Assembly (NCBI GenBank): GCA_009787835.1
Contig: WQSN01000015.1
Coordinates: forward strand, 1 to 52,223
Length of the DNA: 52,223 nucleotides
Source of the DNA: Treponema sp.
GTDB taxonomy: Bacteria; Spirochaetota; Spirochaetia; Treponematales; Breznakiellaceae
Direction: 5' to 3'
Numbering within the stretch: the first letter of the stretch is position 1; every line of letters begins with the position of its first letter. Positions 8,493 through 18,068 of this stretch are shown here, piece by piece. Under the pieces are notes generated by a model. It was not told where the DNA came from. It saw only the letters and a list, made by a program, of their open reading frames with translations, and made no database searches. Made by a program: the position numbers and the translations under genes.

Positions 8493-10661
8493 ATGGCCAA
8501 ATACAAGAGCGGGCGGGTTACGCTGCCCACAGACAGGGATATGGACGAAAAAATACTGGAAATTCGCGAGCTTTGGGGTGCGGACGCGGTGCGTAACAGC
8601 GACGGCACAAGCCTTGGAGAAGATATAATGCACAGTTTTCAGAAAGTATACGCCACATATTTAACCACAAGAGCGGATTTAATATGGGGAAAATTGCACC
8701 CTGAAGAACTTTCTCAAATTTACCTTATGACTCCGCACACAACAGCGCGGACAGAAACGCTGGAAATACGCCTTTTAGATGGTTATTACGAGGAAGAAGT
8801 GCAGATAAACAAAATTGAAGATCCTGTCCGTTTTTGGGAAGTAATGGACCGCACTACAGGAGATGTTGTAGCTCCTGAACGCTGGAGATGGGATTTTGTA
8901 AAGGGAACGGTAACAATCAAAGCGGAAAAGTGGCATGTATATACCGTAACCTTTCTTGCTTTTCAGATATGGGACGCTGTTTGCATGTACAATCACCTGA
9001 CAAACAACTGGGGAAGCAGACCTCACGACCTGCCTTACGATGTTTACAATCCGCGCACAAGGGAACATGTTCTTCAATATTTAAAGGATTGGCTTCATGA
9101 TAATCCGCGGCCTGATGTTGTCCGCTTTACCACTTTTTTTTATCAGTTTTCATTGATTTATGATGACCTGAAGCGGGAAAAAATTGTCGATTGGTTTGGC
9201 TATTCAGGAAGTGTAAACCCGCGCCTGCTTGAAGATTTTGAAAAAGAATACGGTTACCGTCTTCGCCCGGAAGATATTGTAAGGCAGGGATCGCATAACA
9301 GTTCCTTCTGCGTGCCAGCCAAACAGTTTTTGGATTATATGGATTTTGTGCAGCGGTTCGTAACAAAGCTCGCGAGGCAGTGCGTGGATCTGGTGCACGC
9401 GGCGGGCAGGGAAGCCATGATGTTTTTCGGCGATCACTGGATTGGAGCGGAACCTTACGGAAAATATTGGGGAGAAATTGGTTTAGACGCAATTGCAGGC
9501 TCTGTAGGAGACGGCGTTACGTGCAGAATGATTGCCGATGTGCCTGATGTAAAATACCGGGAAGGGCGTTTCCTTCCGTATTTTTTTCCCGATACTTTTT
9601 ATCCCGGAGGGGATCCGACAGCGGAAGCAAACGCAAACTGGCTGGCCGCAAGGCGTTCCATCTGCAGAAAACCTCTCGACAGGATAGGGTACGGCGGTTA
9701 TCTTGGACTTGCTTCCCGGTTTCCTGATTTTATCAATCGTGTGGCGGAAATATGCGATGAGTTCCGGGAGATATATGACAAGATAGGCGGTACAAAACCT
9801 TATGCTCCCAAATTTAAAGTCGCGATATTAAACTGCTGGGGAAAAACGCGCAGATGGCAGACTACAATGGTCGCTCACGCTAAAACATACAAGCAGAATT
9901 ATCCGTACATCGGCATAGTTGAAGCTCTCTGCGGAATGCCCTTTGATGTGGACTTCATTTCATTTGACGAAGTGCGCGCGAATGGAGTGCCGTGCGATGT
10001 GCGCGTAATCCTGAACTACGGCATGGCAGGCACTTCCTGGAGCGGCGGAGAAAACTGGCTTGATCAGAAAATTGTCAGCGCGTTACGTGAATTTACACAT
10101 TCAGGCGGCGGCTTTATCGGAATAGGGGAGCCCTGCGCACTCCTGCATCAGGGGCGATTCTTCCAGTTAGCTGACATTCTGGGCGTTGACAGGGAACTTG
10201 GCTTTACATTGATCTATACCAAATACACAGAACAGTTTCGCGGAGAACATTTTATAATTGATGATCCTGGCCGGGATTTTGATTTTGGCGGAGGATCCGA
10301 CGATGTATACGCGATTAATGACAATACCAGAAATCTTGTTGTAGAAAACGGCTGTGTCAGGATCGCTGCAAACAGTTTCGGCGCGGGCAGGTCTGTGTAT
10401 ATATCAGGCCTGCCATACAATGCACGTAATGTCAGGCTGCTTCTCAGAAGCATCTATTGGGCAGGCGGCATTGAAGGAGAGTTAAAAAAATCATGGTTCA
10501 GTGAAAATATATACACGGAATGCAATGCCTACCCTGACAGCGGCTGGTATTGCGTTTTGAATAATTCCTGTGAAGCGCAGACAACCAAAGTATATAAAGG
10601 CGATGGAACAAGCGTCAATGTTAATCTTGAGCCGATGGAGATCAAATGGTTTGTAATTTGA
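8493..10661 (+). CDS. GH112 phosphorylase (lacto-N-biose/galacto-N-biose type)
   Basis: Cytoplasmic enzyme of glycoside hydrolase family 112. The family phosphorolyses beta-1,3-galactosyl-N-acetylhexosamines (or in one branch galactosyl-rhamnose) to galactose 1-phosphate and the free sugar. Family-like features include RVTLPTDRDMDEK at the N terminus, long runs of Trp/Tyr-rich TIM-barrel sequence, DHWIGAEPYGKYW (about residue 315) in the active-site region, FFPDTFYPGGDP, and a glutamine-amidotransferase-like middle domain (GGGFIGIGEPCALLHQG). The start at 8493 (722 aa) follows a GGGGAG ribosome site and removes 44 N-terminal residues that look non-native. No transporter or Leloir-pathway kinase sits beside it. 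Substrate within the family cannot be decided from sequence alone. Confidence 0.88.
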   Translation: MAKYKSGRVTLPTDRDMDEKILEIRELWGADAVRNSDGTSLGEDIMHSFQKVYATYLTTRADLIWGKLHPEELSQIYLMTPHTTARTETLEIRLLDGYYEEEVQINKIEDPVRFWEVMDRTTGDVVAPERWRWDFVKGTVTIKAEKWHVYTVTFLAFQIWDAVCMYNHLTNNWGSRPHDLPYDVYNPRTREHVLQYLKDWLHDNPRPDVVRFTTFFYQFSLIYDDLKREKIVDWFGYSGSVNPRLLEDFEKEYGYRLRPEDIVRQGSHNSSFCVPAKQFLDYMDFVQRFVTKLARQCVDLVHAAGREAMMFFGDHWIGAEPYGKYWGEIGLDAIAGSVGDGVTCRMIADVPDVKYREGRFLPYFFPDTFYPGGDPTAEANANWLAARRSICRKPLDRIGYGGYLGLASRFPDFINRVAEICDEFREIYDKIGGTKPYAPKFKVAILNCWGKTRRWQTTMVAHAKTYKQNYPYIGIVEALCGMPFDVDFISFDEVRANGVPCDVRVILNYGMAGTSWSGGENWLDQKIVSALREFTHSGGGFIGIGEPCALLHQGRFFQLADILGVDRELGFTLIYTKYTEQFRGEHFIIDDPGRDFDFGGGSDDVYAINDNTRNLVVENGCVRIAANSFGAGRSVYISGLPYNARNVRLLLRSIYWAGGIEGELKKSWFSENIYTECNAYPDSGWYCVLNNSCEAQTTKVYKGDGTSVNVNLEPMEIKWFVI

Positions 10662-10700
10662 GCTTAGATATTAGTCGTGCAATCTATGAAAAAAACAATT

Positions 10701-12434
10701 TTATTCCCAGATACCCAATCTTTTATCCAGTTCAAAACGGACGGAAACATTATCAGGATCCAGTTCCAGAGAATTCTCCAGAGCGTTATACGCTTCACTG
10801 ATACGTCCAAGGGAAAAAAAACATTTTGCAATTCGGGATTGAATTACTGCGGCTGTTTTTTGGTTTTTTACTTTTAATGCCGCAGTTTCGTACTGTTCAA
10901 TGGCGCGGACAGGGTAACGCTGCGATTCATAAATTCGCCCCAGATTGGCGTAAATAAACCATTCATCCGCACCTGAAGGAACGGAAGTCAGGATTTTTTC
11001 AGCCATTTCAAGATTTCCCTCCTGCATTAATTGAATTGCCCTGTAGACAGAAACCCATTGGCCGTTAAATCCTAACCTTTGAGCGTGATTTAACAATATT
11101 TCAGCTTCATCATTGTAACGCTGATAAAAAATTTTCCATGCCGCCCACCAGTAAAGGTTTTCAATGCCGGAAAAATCCTGGTGGCGATCCAGAAGGAGCC
11201 ATGCTTCAGCTACCTGACGGCCGGGTTCCTGCCATTGGCTGCCGCGCCTGCATATTTCTAGGTCGATATAAGGGAAGTCTGAAATTTGGGAAACCGCGGC
11301 GGATGAAATTTCACGTAACGCTGTTTGCACCTGTTTGGGTTCGAGTATTGCCATCGCTTCACTGTGATCAAGTAGGCGGCTGTAGCGGATAAGGCCGAAC
11401 TGGCGGCTGTTTTTTACAGACAGGGGATCCGCGTTAACAAGCTCTTTCAAGTAATGGACATACTGACTTTGATCTTCACTGGTAATGGCGAGGTTGTAAA
11501 GACTGTTCTCATTCCGTGTGCTTGCCAGAATTGACCAGATTGAACGGGCAGTGCCTGTATAACCTGCCAAATACAAGGCGTCAGCCTGGCGGATTAACGC
11601 GTCTTCGTCATCAAGGCGCGAGAAAATTTCTGCGGATCTTCGGATGTCGCCGAAATCATAGTAATATTCAGCGGCGAAACGTATAAAATTTTCTGTTACA
11701 GGAACCTGTGAGTTAAAATGCGTCTGTATAAGTGTTGCGGCCTCGCGGAAGTCCCCGCGCAGAATGGCAAGAATCGCAATATCAATAATGAGGTCTTCAT
11801 TATACTCAAAACCTCCGCTGTAAATATGAAACAAAGGTTCGCTGCGGGAAGATCCCCCTGCCGCAGAAAGCGTGTTGTCTATTTGAGCGGCTGCTTGCGG
11901 ACTGTTAAAATCCCCCAGAATTATATGCGCGCTCAGGCGCAGTTCATCCAGCGAAGGTTCTGAAAGAGCGTTTAACATTTCGCGTAACTTCTGTTCCGCT
12001 TCCCTGTTAACCGCCGTATCTTTTATTATAGCGGCTGCGGCGAGAGCGGTTAAAGGCTGCGATGAAGGGAAGGATTTAAGCGCGCGGTCAATTGAATTAA
12101 GGTATGTTTTCGCGTACGGGTAGTGAAGATCCGCAAGCGCCCTGTGGCGTTTAAGGATAGAAAGCCAGGATTCAAGGGTTATTGCCCTTTTTTCAAGCCG
12201 GTCAAGCTCGCGGCCAAGCTGTTCATATTCCTTGTCTGTGCCGGTAATAATCTTTAATGAAGCGTCGTATTCATTAAGGAGAAGAATAAAATTATCTTGC
12301 TGCCGCGCAGCCCTGGATGCGTTTCTTTCGCTGAACCAGAAAACAATAAAAACAACACCTGTTAAAATTAAAAGTATTAAACCGGCAAGCTGCGTTATGC
12401 GCAAAGGATTGCCGCCGGATACCGGAAAACTCAT
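10701..12434 (-). CDS. Membrane-anchored TPR protein
   Basis: Product of 577 aa with one N-terminal membrane helix (about residues 14-34), a coiled-coil stretch to about 80 and then alpha-helical repeats. The C-terminal 150 residues contain recognisable tetratricopeptide repeats (for example YANLGRIYESQRYPVRAIEQYETAA and a following unit with AYNALENSLELDPDN), so it is probably a scaffold facing the periplasm. No catalytic motif is visible. The ATG overlaps the nusB stop in an ATGA, so it is translationally coupled to nusB. The specific role is not known to me. Confidence 0.75.
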   Translation of the reverse strand: MSFPVSGGNPLRITQLAGLILLILTGVVFIVFWFSERNASRAARQQDNFILLLNEYDASLKIITGTDKEYEQLGRELDRLEKRAITLESWLSILKRHRALADLHYPYAKTYLNSIDRALKSFPSSQPLTALAAAAIIKDTAVNREAEQKLREMLNALSEPSLDELRLSAHIILGDFNSPQAAAQIDNTLSAAGGSSRSEPLFHIYSGGFEYNEDLIIDIAILAILRGDFREAATLIQTHFNSQVPVTENFIRFAAEYYYDFGDIRRSAEIFSRLDDEDALIRQADALYLAGYTGTARSIWSILASTRNENSLYNLAITSEDQSQYVHYLKELVNADPLSVKNSRQFGLIRYSRLLDHSEAMAILEPKQVQTALREISSAAVSQISDFPYIDLEICRRGSQWQEPGRQVAEAWLLLDRHQDFSGIENLYWWAAWKIFYQRYNDEAEILLNHAQRLGFNGQWVSVYRAIQLMQEGNLEMAEKILTSVPSGADEWFIYANLGRIYESQRYPVRAIEQYETAALKVKNQKTAAVIQSRIAKCFFSLGRISEAYNALENSLELDPDNVSVRFELDKRLGIWE

Positions 12435-12901
12435 ATTTCCTGCACCGGCTCAGGAGCGCTGTTGGCGCAGCCTGCGGCATTACTCTGCAGTACAGTCCGC
12501 TTAATGCTGTCCAGGACTCCGTTAATGAAACGGAAGGATTCATCTGTGCCGAATTCCCTGCTTATACCGATAGCTTCATCAATTACAATTGAAGGCGGAA
12601 TATCGCTTTGGTACAATAATGTATAAACAGACATCCTTAATACCGCAAGGTCTACGCGGTTTAAACGCGAGATGTCCCAGTTTTCAAGATGATCTTTTAT
12701 TGATTTGTCGATTTCCGTGATATTTTCAATGGCGCCTGCGATAAGGGTTTTGGAAAATACTGCTATACCTTCATCCAGAGAAACGCGTTTTTCTTCGTCA
12801 AGCCAGGCGAAATTAACAAGTTCCTCTACAGGGACACGGTTAGATTCCCAAAAATATAGAGCCTGAAACGCGAGAATCCGACCCTTTCGCCGCGATGCCA
12901 T
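12431..12901 (-). CDS. nusB: Transcription antitermination factor NusB
   Basis: RNA-binding protein that, with NusE/S10, loads on boxA of rRNA transcripts to prevent premature termination. The 156 aa all-helical protein shows ASRRKGRILAFQALYFWE at the N terminus and the family signature NRVDLAVLRMSVYTLLYQ and IPPSIVIDEAIGISREFG, then FINGVLDSIKR. The ATG at 12901 is chosen because AGGGG precedes it; an upstream in-frame TTG has no ribosome site. Its stop overlaps the next ATG by four bases. Confidence 0.95.
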   Translation of the reverse strand: MASRRKGRILAFQALYFWESNRVPVEELVNFAWLDEEKRVSLDEGIAVFSKTLIAGAIENITEIDKSIKDHLENWDISRLNRVDLAVLRMSVYTLLYQSDIPPSIVIDEAIGISREFGTDESFRFINGVLDSIKRTVLQSNAAGCANSAPEPVQEI

Positions 12902-12952
12902 TTCAATCAGCCCCTTTTGGGCAGGCAAACACAGGAGAATTTTTTCGCGCGT

Positions 12953-13996
12953 TTACCATCTTATATTATTATCAAACACCTGGAAAGTTCTGCCCGCTCT
13001 TAACTCTGTAGTAAGTTCCTGGGTTGCCTGTGTTAGAACCGCCTGTTGTCTTTGGTTTAACATAGTCTGCCCGATATATTGCCTGACTGTTATTCTTGTT
13101 CCAAGCTGCGCTATATCATCCAGCTCCAGGTTTCTCATAGCATGATTTTCAGTTACCTTAATAATTTGGAAGCCTTGAATGCCTTCAATCAATCTGGAAA
13201 CCTCGCCCTGTCTTAAACTGAACGCGATATCTATAAACACCTGCCCGACAGTTGATACAGCCTGGGAATTCCTCGGCAGATACCCGGCATCCCCTGCCTG
13301 ATAACCGGAATTTGGCGCTGCCGATCTCAGTACAATTTCATCGAATTTTGAAGGATTTGATCCAATTTCCCGGATCAGTTGATTGGCTAAATCCCTGGCT
13401 CTGTTCCTTGCTGCAGCGTCTGCGCCATAGGGAACCTGAATCATGGAAAAACGAACTGTTTCAGGGCGGACAAATTCGGTTCTCGCATTGTTATATTGAG
13501 TTGAAATTTCGGCTTCTGTCGGCACTTTTACAGAGCCAAGCAGTTCGCTCTTTTTTGAAAGGAGGTACTTTTGCACAATCAGCTGCTTACGTAATTGTTC
13601 CCTGAACGCGGGCATTTCCAGAGCGCTTTGTTCCCTGATTGCCTGGTTAAATTCCGCGTCAGTAGGCTGCCGTCCGATTTGCTGAGCCATCTGCGATCTG
13701 AGTTCCTGTATCTGCTGATTTACCTCATTTTCGGTAACGGTGACTCTGTCCCGCTCGGCAGCCTGAATGGCGAGCCGTTCATTGATCATTACATCCAGCA
13801 CCTGGGAACGTTCTGCCTGAGTTAAAACCCGGCCTGCGGATTTTTCCATTCGATCCACTTCAGTACGAAGCTGTCCGACTGTAATGACTTCGCTTCTTAT
13901 TAAATTAACAGTTGCCGCAGGCTGTAAATTTGCCTGAGCAAAGCCGGAAACCGATAATAATGTTAATAAAGTCAGAAAAAATATTGTTCGTTTCAT
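12953..13996 (-). CDS. SurA/PpiC-like peptidyl-prolyl isomerase, periplasmic
   Basis: Probable periplasmic chaperone/isomerase for exported proteins. A signal peptide (residues 1-20, ending SGFA before Q) precedes a SurA-like N-terminal helical region (about 30-165, with SQVLDVMINERLAIQAAE and a second MPAFREQLRKQLIVQKYL helix). A parvulin-type domain runs from about 175 to 285 (VRFSMIQVPYG, GDAGYLPRNSQ, AFSLRQGEVSRLIEGIQGFQIIKV). The ATG has an AAAGGA ribosome site. The gene is followed by nusB after 51 bases and is preceded by a palindromic repeat element. The order SurA-N then parvulin is clear; whether isomerase activity is retained is not. Confidence 0.85.
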   Translation of the reverse strand: MKRTIFFLTLLTLLSVSGFAQANLQPAATVNLIRSEVITVGQLRTEVDRMEKSAGRVLTQAERSQVLDVMINERLAIQAAERDRVTVTENEVNQQIQELRSQMAQQIGRQPTDAEFNQAIREQSALEMPAFREQLRKQLIVQKYLLSKKSELLGSVKVPTEAEISTQYNNARTEFVRPETVRFSMIQVPYGADAAARNRARDLANQLIREIGSNPSKFDEIVLRSAAPNSGYQAGDAGYLPRNSQAVSTVGQVFIDIAFSLRQGEVSRLIEGIQGFQIIKVTENHAMRNLELDDIAQLGTRITVRQYIGQTMLNQRQQAVLTQATQELTTELRAGRTFQVFDNNIRW

Positions 13997-14078
13997 ATTA
14001 ATCCTTTAAGTATAATATATCACAAATTTAAACAAATGATAAGAGGAAAGAGTAACAAATCTGAATTTGCGATGAACT

Positions 14079-14185
14079 AGTGTCCTGTTATATTCGGTTT
14101 CCAATATAACAATATGCGTTAAATCCTTATTACATAAGGATTTAACTTAACATTTCATTCCGTTATATGAATATAACAGGATACT
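14079..14185. repeat. Cruciform-forming nested inverted repeat element
   Basis: Outer arms 14079-14095 and 14169-14185 pair over 16 of 17 bases (core TCCTGTTATATTC against GAATATAACAGGA). Nested inside is a perfect 13-bp hairpin (GTTAAATCCTTAT 14118-14130, loop TAC, partner 14134-14146). The unit of about 107 bases lies between alaS and the SurA-like gene, with no ORF and no T-run, so it looks more like a small palindromic repeat (MITE or REP type) than a simple terminator. Confidence 0.65.
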
Positions 14186-14218
14186 GGCAAATATTTTGCT
14201 GCCTAACTACGGCGTTAC

Positions 14219-16030
14219 TCATTCCTCATTCGTAAGTACAGCTCTAATCCTCCTTACTCCGGCTGATGATGATTGTTCTTTTTGTATTTTAAACTTTCCC
14301 AATGTCCCGGTCTTTTCCACATGAGGGCCGCCGCATACTTCCTTTGAAAAAAAGTCTGTTTTTGAAATGCCGACAGTGTAAACTTTTACCTGCGATTCAT
14401 ATTTCTCGCCGAAAAGGGCAATCGCTCCTGATGATTTCGCGTTTTCTATAGCCATTGTTTCCATTAAAACAGGAAGATCTTTTTTAATTTGCTCATTGAC
14501 CATATTTTCAACCTTAATTAAGTCATCGGAAGTCATGGGAGTGTCATGGGTAAAATCGAATCTAAGGCGTTCAGCCGTAATATTGCTGCCTTTCTGAGCA
14601 ACATGCTGCCCTAAAATTGCTTTTAAAGCCTGGTGCAGAAGGTGCGTAGCAGTATGGTATTTTACAGCCATCTCTCCCTGATCGCCCAAACCGCCCTTAA
14701 ACGCCTGTCCGCTCTGAGTACGGGATAACTCCTGATGCTTTTTAAACGCTTCATCAAATTCTTCCCTGTTTACTTTCATTCCGGATTCTGATGCAAGCTC
14801 TTCTGTAAGCTCTATTGGAAATCCGTAAGTATCGTAAAGTTTAAAGGCCAGACGCCCCGGCATGATTCTTCGCGGATCCTTTAATAAATTCGGAAGGAGT
14901 TTTTCAAATTCATGTTCACCCTTTTGCAATGTCTCCATGAACTTCGCTTCTTCCCTGATTAGTTCGTTCAATAATGAGGCGCGGTTTTCTTCAAGTTCAG
15001 GGTAGGAGTTTTTTAACTTTTCAACCACCACTTCGGCAATGGGAGCTAAGCTTATTCCCTCGATAGAAAGTTTACGCCCATGCCGGACAGCGCGGCGGAT
15101 AAGGCGGCGCAGTACATAACCCGCTCCTACATTTGAAGGGTTTACAGATTTTGGATCACCTAAAATAAATGCCGCTGAACGCACATGGTCGGCAATGATT
15201 CTGATTGAGCGGTCTGTTTCTTCATTTTCGCCGTATTTGCAGTTTGCCGCTTTTTCAATGGCCGCTATTATTGCCGTGAAGATTTCGGTATCGTAAACGC
15301 TCGACTTTTTGTTCAGGACGGTAATGGTTCTTTCAATACCCATACCGGTATCAACGCATTTTCGCGTGAGAGGTATATATTCACCCGATGAATTTTTATT
15401 GTACTGCATGAAGACATCGTTCCAGAATTCTAACCATTTACCGCAGGAACATCCGGGCTTGCAATCCGGTCCGCATGGCGTATCCCCAATGTAATAGAAC
15501 ATTTCTGTATCGGGTCCGCATGGTCCTGTAGTTCCCGCAGGTCCCCACCAGTTATCTTCTCTTGGCAGATATGCTATACGGTTTTCCGGAATACCGGCTT
15601 TTATCCAGATTTGCGCGGACTCATCATCCCTCGGAATGCCTTCTTCGCCTTTAAAAACAGTAACCCCCAATTTTTCAACGGGGATGTTTAGCCACTTGGG
15701 AGATGTGATGAATTCAAAACTCATATTTATCGCTTCTTCCTTAAAGTAATCTCCCAGCGACCAGTTTCCAAGCATTTCAAAAAAGGTCAGATGGCTTGGA
15801 TCGCCTACGCTGTCAATATCGCCAGTCCGGATGCATTTTTGATAATCCACTAGCCTGTTGCCTGCCGGGTGTTCTTCACCTAAAAGGTAAGGAACAAGCG
15901 GATGCATTCCGGCGGTTGTAAAGAGCACAGTCGGATCATTTTCAGGCAGCAGCGATTTACCCTGTATCTGCGCATGTCCTTTGGAAACGAAAAAATTTAT
16001 AAATTTACTGCGAAGTTCATCAGCGGTCAC
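14219..16030 (-). CDS. alaS: Alanyl-tRNA synthetase, short form
   Basis: Charges tRNA-Ala. Class II core motifs are clear: FFVSKGHAQIQGKSLLPENDPTVLFTTAGMH-type N terminus, HLTFFEMLGNWSLGDYFKEEA, TGPCGPDTEMFYY and the GMGIERT motif 3. Editing-domain zinc/active-site residues are present (HTATHLLHQAL and CGGPHV). At 603 aa it ends right after the editing core, so it lacks the C-terminal oligomerisation/C-Ala domain of the common 870 aa form; short forms are known in spirochaetes, so this is not read as truncation. The start is GTG, fixed by an AGGAGG site eight bases upstream. The ComFB-like gene lies 44 bases before it. Confidence 0.95.
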   Translation of the reverse strand: MTADELRSKFINFFVSKGHAQIQGKSLLPENDPTVLFTTAGMHPLVPYLLGEEHPAGNRLVDYQKCIRTGDIDSVGDPSHLTFFEMLGNWSLGDYFKEEAINMSFEFITSPKWLNIPVEKLGVTVFKGEEGIPRDDESAQIWIKAGIPENRIAYLPREDNWWGPAGTTGPCGPDTEMFYYIGDTPCGPDCKPGCSCGKWLEFWNDVFMQYNKNSSGEYIPLTRKCVDTGMGIERTITVLNKKSSVYDTEIFTAIIAAIEKAANCKYGENEETDRSIRIIADHVRSAAFILGDPKSVNPSNVGAGYVLRRLIRRAVRHGRKLSIEGISLAPIAEVVVEKLKNSYPELEENRASLLNELIREEAKFMETLQKGEHEFEKLLPNLLKDPRRIMPGRLAFKLYDTYGFPIELTEELASESGMKVNREEFDEAFKKHQELSRTQSGQAFKGGLGDQGEMAVKYHTATHLLHQALKAILGQHVAQKGSNITAERLRFDFTHDTPMTSDDLIKVENMVNEQIKKDLPVLMETMAIENAKSSGAIALFGEKYESQVKVYTVGISKTDFFSKEVCGGPHVEKTGTLGKFKIQKEQSSSAGVRRIRAVLTNEE

Positions 16031-16074
16031 GAGGAAAGCCTCCTATTAAATTGTTTGCAGGACTCTAATTCCGG

Positions 16075-16800
16075 CTATTCGTTAATCTCCGCTTCTCCGG
16101 GGGGGAAAAGGTACAGATCAGGTAATTTAAAAGTTCGGTTTAAAGCATATGAATGCGGAGTATGATATCTGCTGGTAGATGAGATTTCAAAGAAGTGCTG
16201 CAGAGGTTCATAATCGGGCGAATTTACTTTAATCGCGAATTTAAATACCTGAATTGCTTCAGGAGCATAGGCGGTTATTGGAGCCGGCCAGAAACTGAAA
16301 GCGCCAGGAGTACTGGTAACCATTCTGTAAGGATTCTGCCAGTTACTATTTCTCATGGAGACAATGTCGCTGTCCAGAGTTAATTCAACATCTATATCAA
16401 CTACCGGTTCAAAACTTTCGCCGTTAAAGATACGGCCTGATATTGTCGGAATATCAAATACAGGCAGATTATGTTTGGAAGATGCAGCAGTGCTTCCGTC
16501 ATGCGGCGCTGTCGGACGCATGTTGTGATTTACCAGTCTTAAACCCCGGTAAACAAGCGATGTTACATCAGCTTCAGCCTGCTGGTGTGTTATACCGGTT
16601 TGCTCGATTCTGGTAAGCCCCCTGTTTGATACAATATAATGAGGCGCTATACGGTTAAGGGCATAACAAATAGTATCTATCCGGCATTGATAACACAGAC
16701 ATAAATCGTCCGAATTGCCGCTACTTTGAATTTCCTCGAAAATTGACTGCACCGCGTTAACCACGATGTCTTCGCTGGTATTGTGAATATCCATACTCAT
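16075..16800 (-). CDS. ComFB-like protein with extra C-terminal domain
   Basis: The first 110 residues match the late-competence ComFB family: an acidic helical start, then the cysteine motif CLCYQCRID followed by ICYALNRIAPHYIVSNRG. ComFB-type proteins in cyanobacteria have been reported as c-di-GMP receptors, so a second-messenger role is possible here. The C-terminal half (about 120-241) is beta-rich (VFDIPTISGRIFNGESFEPVVDIDVEL) and resembles a carboxypeptidase-regulatory-like sandwich, which I cannot name firmly. Two Met codons (1 and 3) share an AGGGAG ribosome site. It is eight bases downstream of the HD gene and 44 bases upstream of alaS, so all three are probably co-transcribed. Confidence 0.7.
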   Translation of the reverse strand: MSMDIHNTSEDIVVNAVQSIFEEIQSSGNSDDLCLCYQCRIDTICYALNRIAPHYIVSNRGLTRIEQTGITHQQAEADVTSLVYRGLRLVNHNMRPTAPHDGSTAASSKHNLPVFDIPTISGRIFNGESFEPVVDIDVELTLDSDIVSMRNSNWQNPYRMVTSTPGAFSFWPAPITAYAPEAIQVFKFAIKVNSPDYEPLQHFFEISSTSRYHTPHSYALNRTFKLPDLYLFPPGEAEINE

Positions 16801-16808
16801 GACTCCCT

Positions 16809-18068
16809 CTAAATTACTTCTTTTAGTATATCATATATCTGCGGAAAAGTCTTTAGTGTTTTAATATATTTTTTGTCAATAAATATTCTTACAGTGTAAA
16901 GCGTATGAATAAAGGAATTTACTGTTTCTGTCCTGAACGCGCTGGAACTTTCGCTGAAACTGCATCCTTCGTCAACAACAAAAAGACCGGTTTCAAATGA
17001 CATTTTTTCCGGAACATCGATAATAATGTCTTCTCCTTTTACCGGTATGCCTGTTTTACGAAGTTCCGCCGCAAGCTGTTCTTCCAGCCGGGGACGGGAT
17101 TTTATGTCCTTTATTGTGTCAGAATCAAGGCGATCAAATGGAATTTCCGCGGCTTTTATGAAAATTCTGCCTTCTTTTACATCTTCAACAAGAGGATTGC
17201 CTGTTTTTTGGGTGAGAAGGTCAAAAAGGCTGTAGTCGTCCAGGTTATACAGGTCTTCGCCTGATATTTTACCGGATTCAAGACCTTTTATTAGAGCTTT
17301 TTTAATCATGGAAGTGGCGGATCGTACCTGATGGTGCCAATATACCGTGCGATACATTAAATATTTTGAAAAAAGGATAGATTCAACATTGGGAATGAGC
17401 CGTGAGTCTATATCTGTACCCCTTTCCTTGTTTGGATATAATCTTGACAGGATAAAATCAACATCCTGCGCGCCATAAGGTACGCCGCAATAGCGCGCGT
17501 CACGGTTAAGGTAATCAAGCTTGTCAGGATCCAGAGCGCCTGAAAGGAGTTTCCTGTAAAAAAATAGTTCATCTGTTATATTGGAGTATTTAACTTCTTT
17601 ATCAACAATCGCGGCTGTAAGATGAGGATCCGCTCCTGTTTCACCAACGAGGCTTATTATGGGTTCTTTCAGAATGATTTCACCTGTAAGTGATTCATGA
17701 GAAGAAAGAGATAATTCCTTTAATGAGTGAGTATATGGGAAATGTCCAAGATCATGTAAAAGACATGCGGCGAGGAATGAATTAACTCCTTCATGTGTGA
17801 GCCATGCGGATGCGCCCCGTGTACTGAGATTTTGCAATAAACGCCTGCCCAGATGGTACACGCCGATAGAGTGGCTTGCCCTTGTATGTGTCGCGCCAGG
17901 ATATGTAAGGTAAACCGGCCCAAGCTGAAGGATTCGGGAGAGCCGTATAAATGGAGCCGATACTGTTAATTGCGCCAGTTTCTCTGTCATAAAAATATGA
18001 CCCCATAATACATCTCTGACAGGATGGGTATAATCTTCGGTTAGCGAAGCTTCAACAGTCTTTTTCAT
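16809..18068 (-). CDS. HD-domain phosphohydrolase (dGTPase-like)
   Basis: Soluble metal-dependent phosphohydrolase of 419 aa. The HD motif set is visible: THTRASHSIGVYHLG with the first His near residue 61, LLHDLGHFPYTHS with the paired His-Asp, and later DKLDYLNRDARYCGVPYG with the second metal Asp. This is the pattern of the dGTPase/SAMHD-like branch (YwfO type), so a nucleotide triphosphate is the likely substrate. A TATAAT box (18079-18084) lies only 10 bases before the ATG, with no ribosome site between, so the message may be nearly leaderless. The gene is divergent from the exported protein at 18122. Confidence 0.85.
   Translation of the reverse strand: MKKTVEASLTEDYTHPVRDVLWGHIFMTEKLAQLTVSAPFIRLSRILQLGPVYLTYPGATHTRASHSIGVYHLGRRLLQNLSTRGASAWLTHEGVNSFLAACLLHDLGHFPYTHSLKELSLSSHESLTGEIILKEPIISLVGETGADPHLTAAIVDKEVKYSNITDELFFYRKLLSGALDPDKLDYLNRDARYCGVPYGAQDVDFILSRLYPNKERGTDIDSRLIPNVESILFSKYLMYRTVYWHHQVRSATSMIKKALIKGLESGKISGEDLYNLDDYSLFDLLTQKTGNPLVEDVKEGRIFIKAAEIPFDRLDSDTIKDIKSRPRLEEQLAAELRKTGIPVKGEDIIIDVPEKMSFETGLFVVDEGCSFSESSSAFRTETVNSFIHTLYTVRIFIDKKYIKTLKTFPQIYDILKEVI

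Noticed and set aside
8295-8633. 112-codon minus-strand open frame across the groES promoter and the GH112 start
   Set aside because: It overlaps the groES promoter and the GH112 5' end, and its sequence resembles no protein family.
12902-12928. Longer NusB starting at TTG
   Set aside because: No ribosome site before the TTG, while the ATG at 12901 has one and matches the family start.
14219-16030. alaS as a truncated pseudogene
   Set aside because: All catalytic and editing motifs are intact and the reading frame ends naturally; short AlaRS lacking C-Ala is known in spirochaetes.
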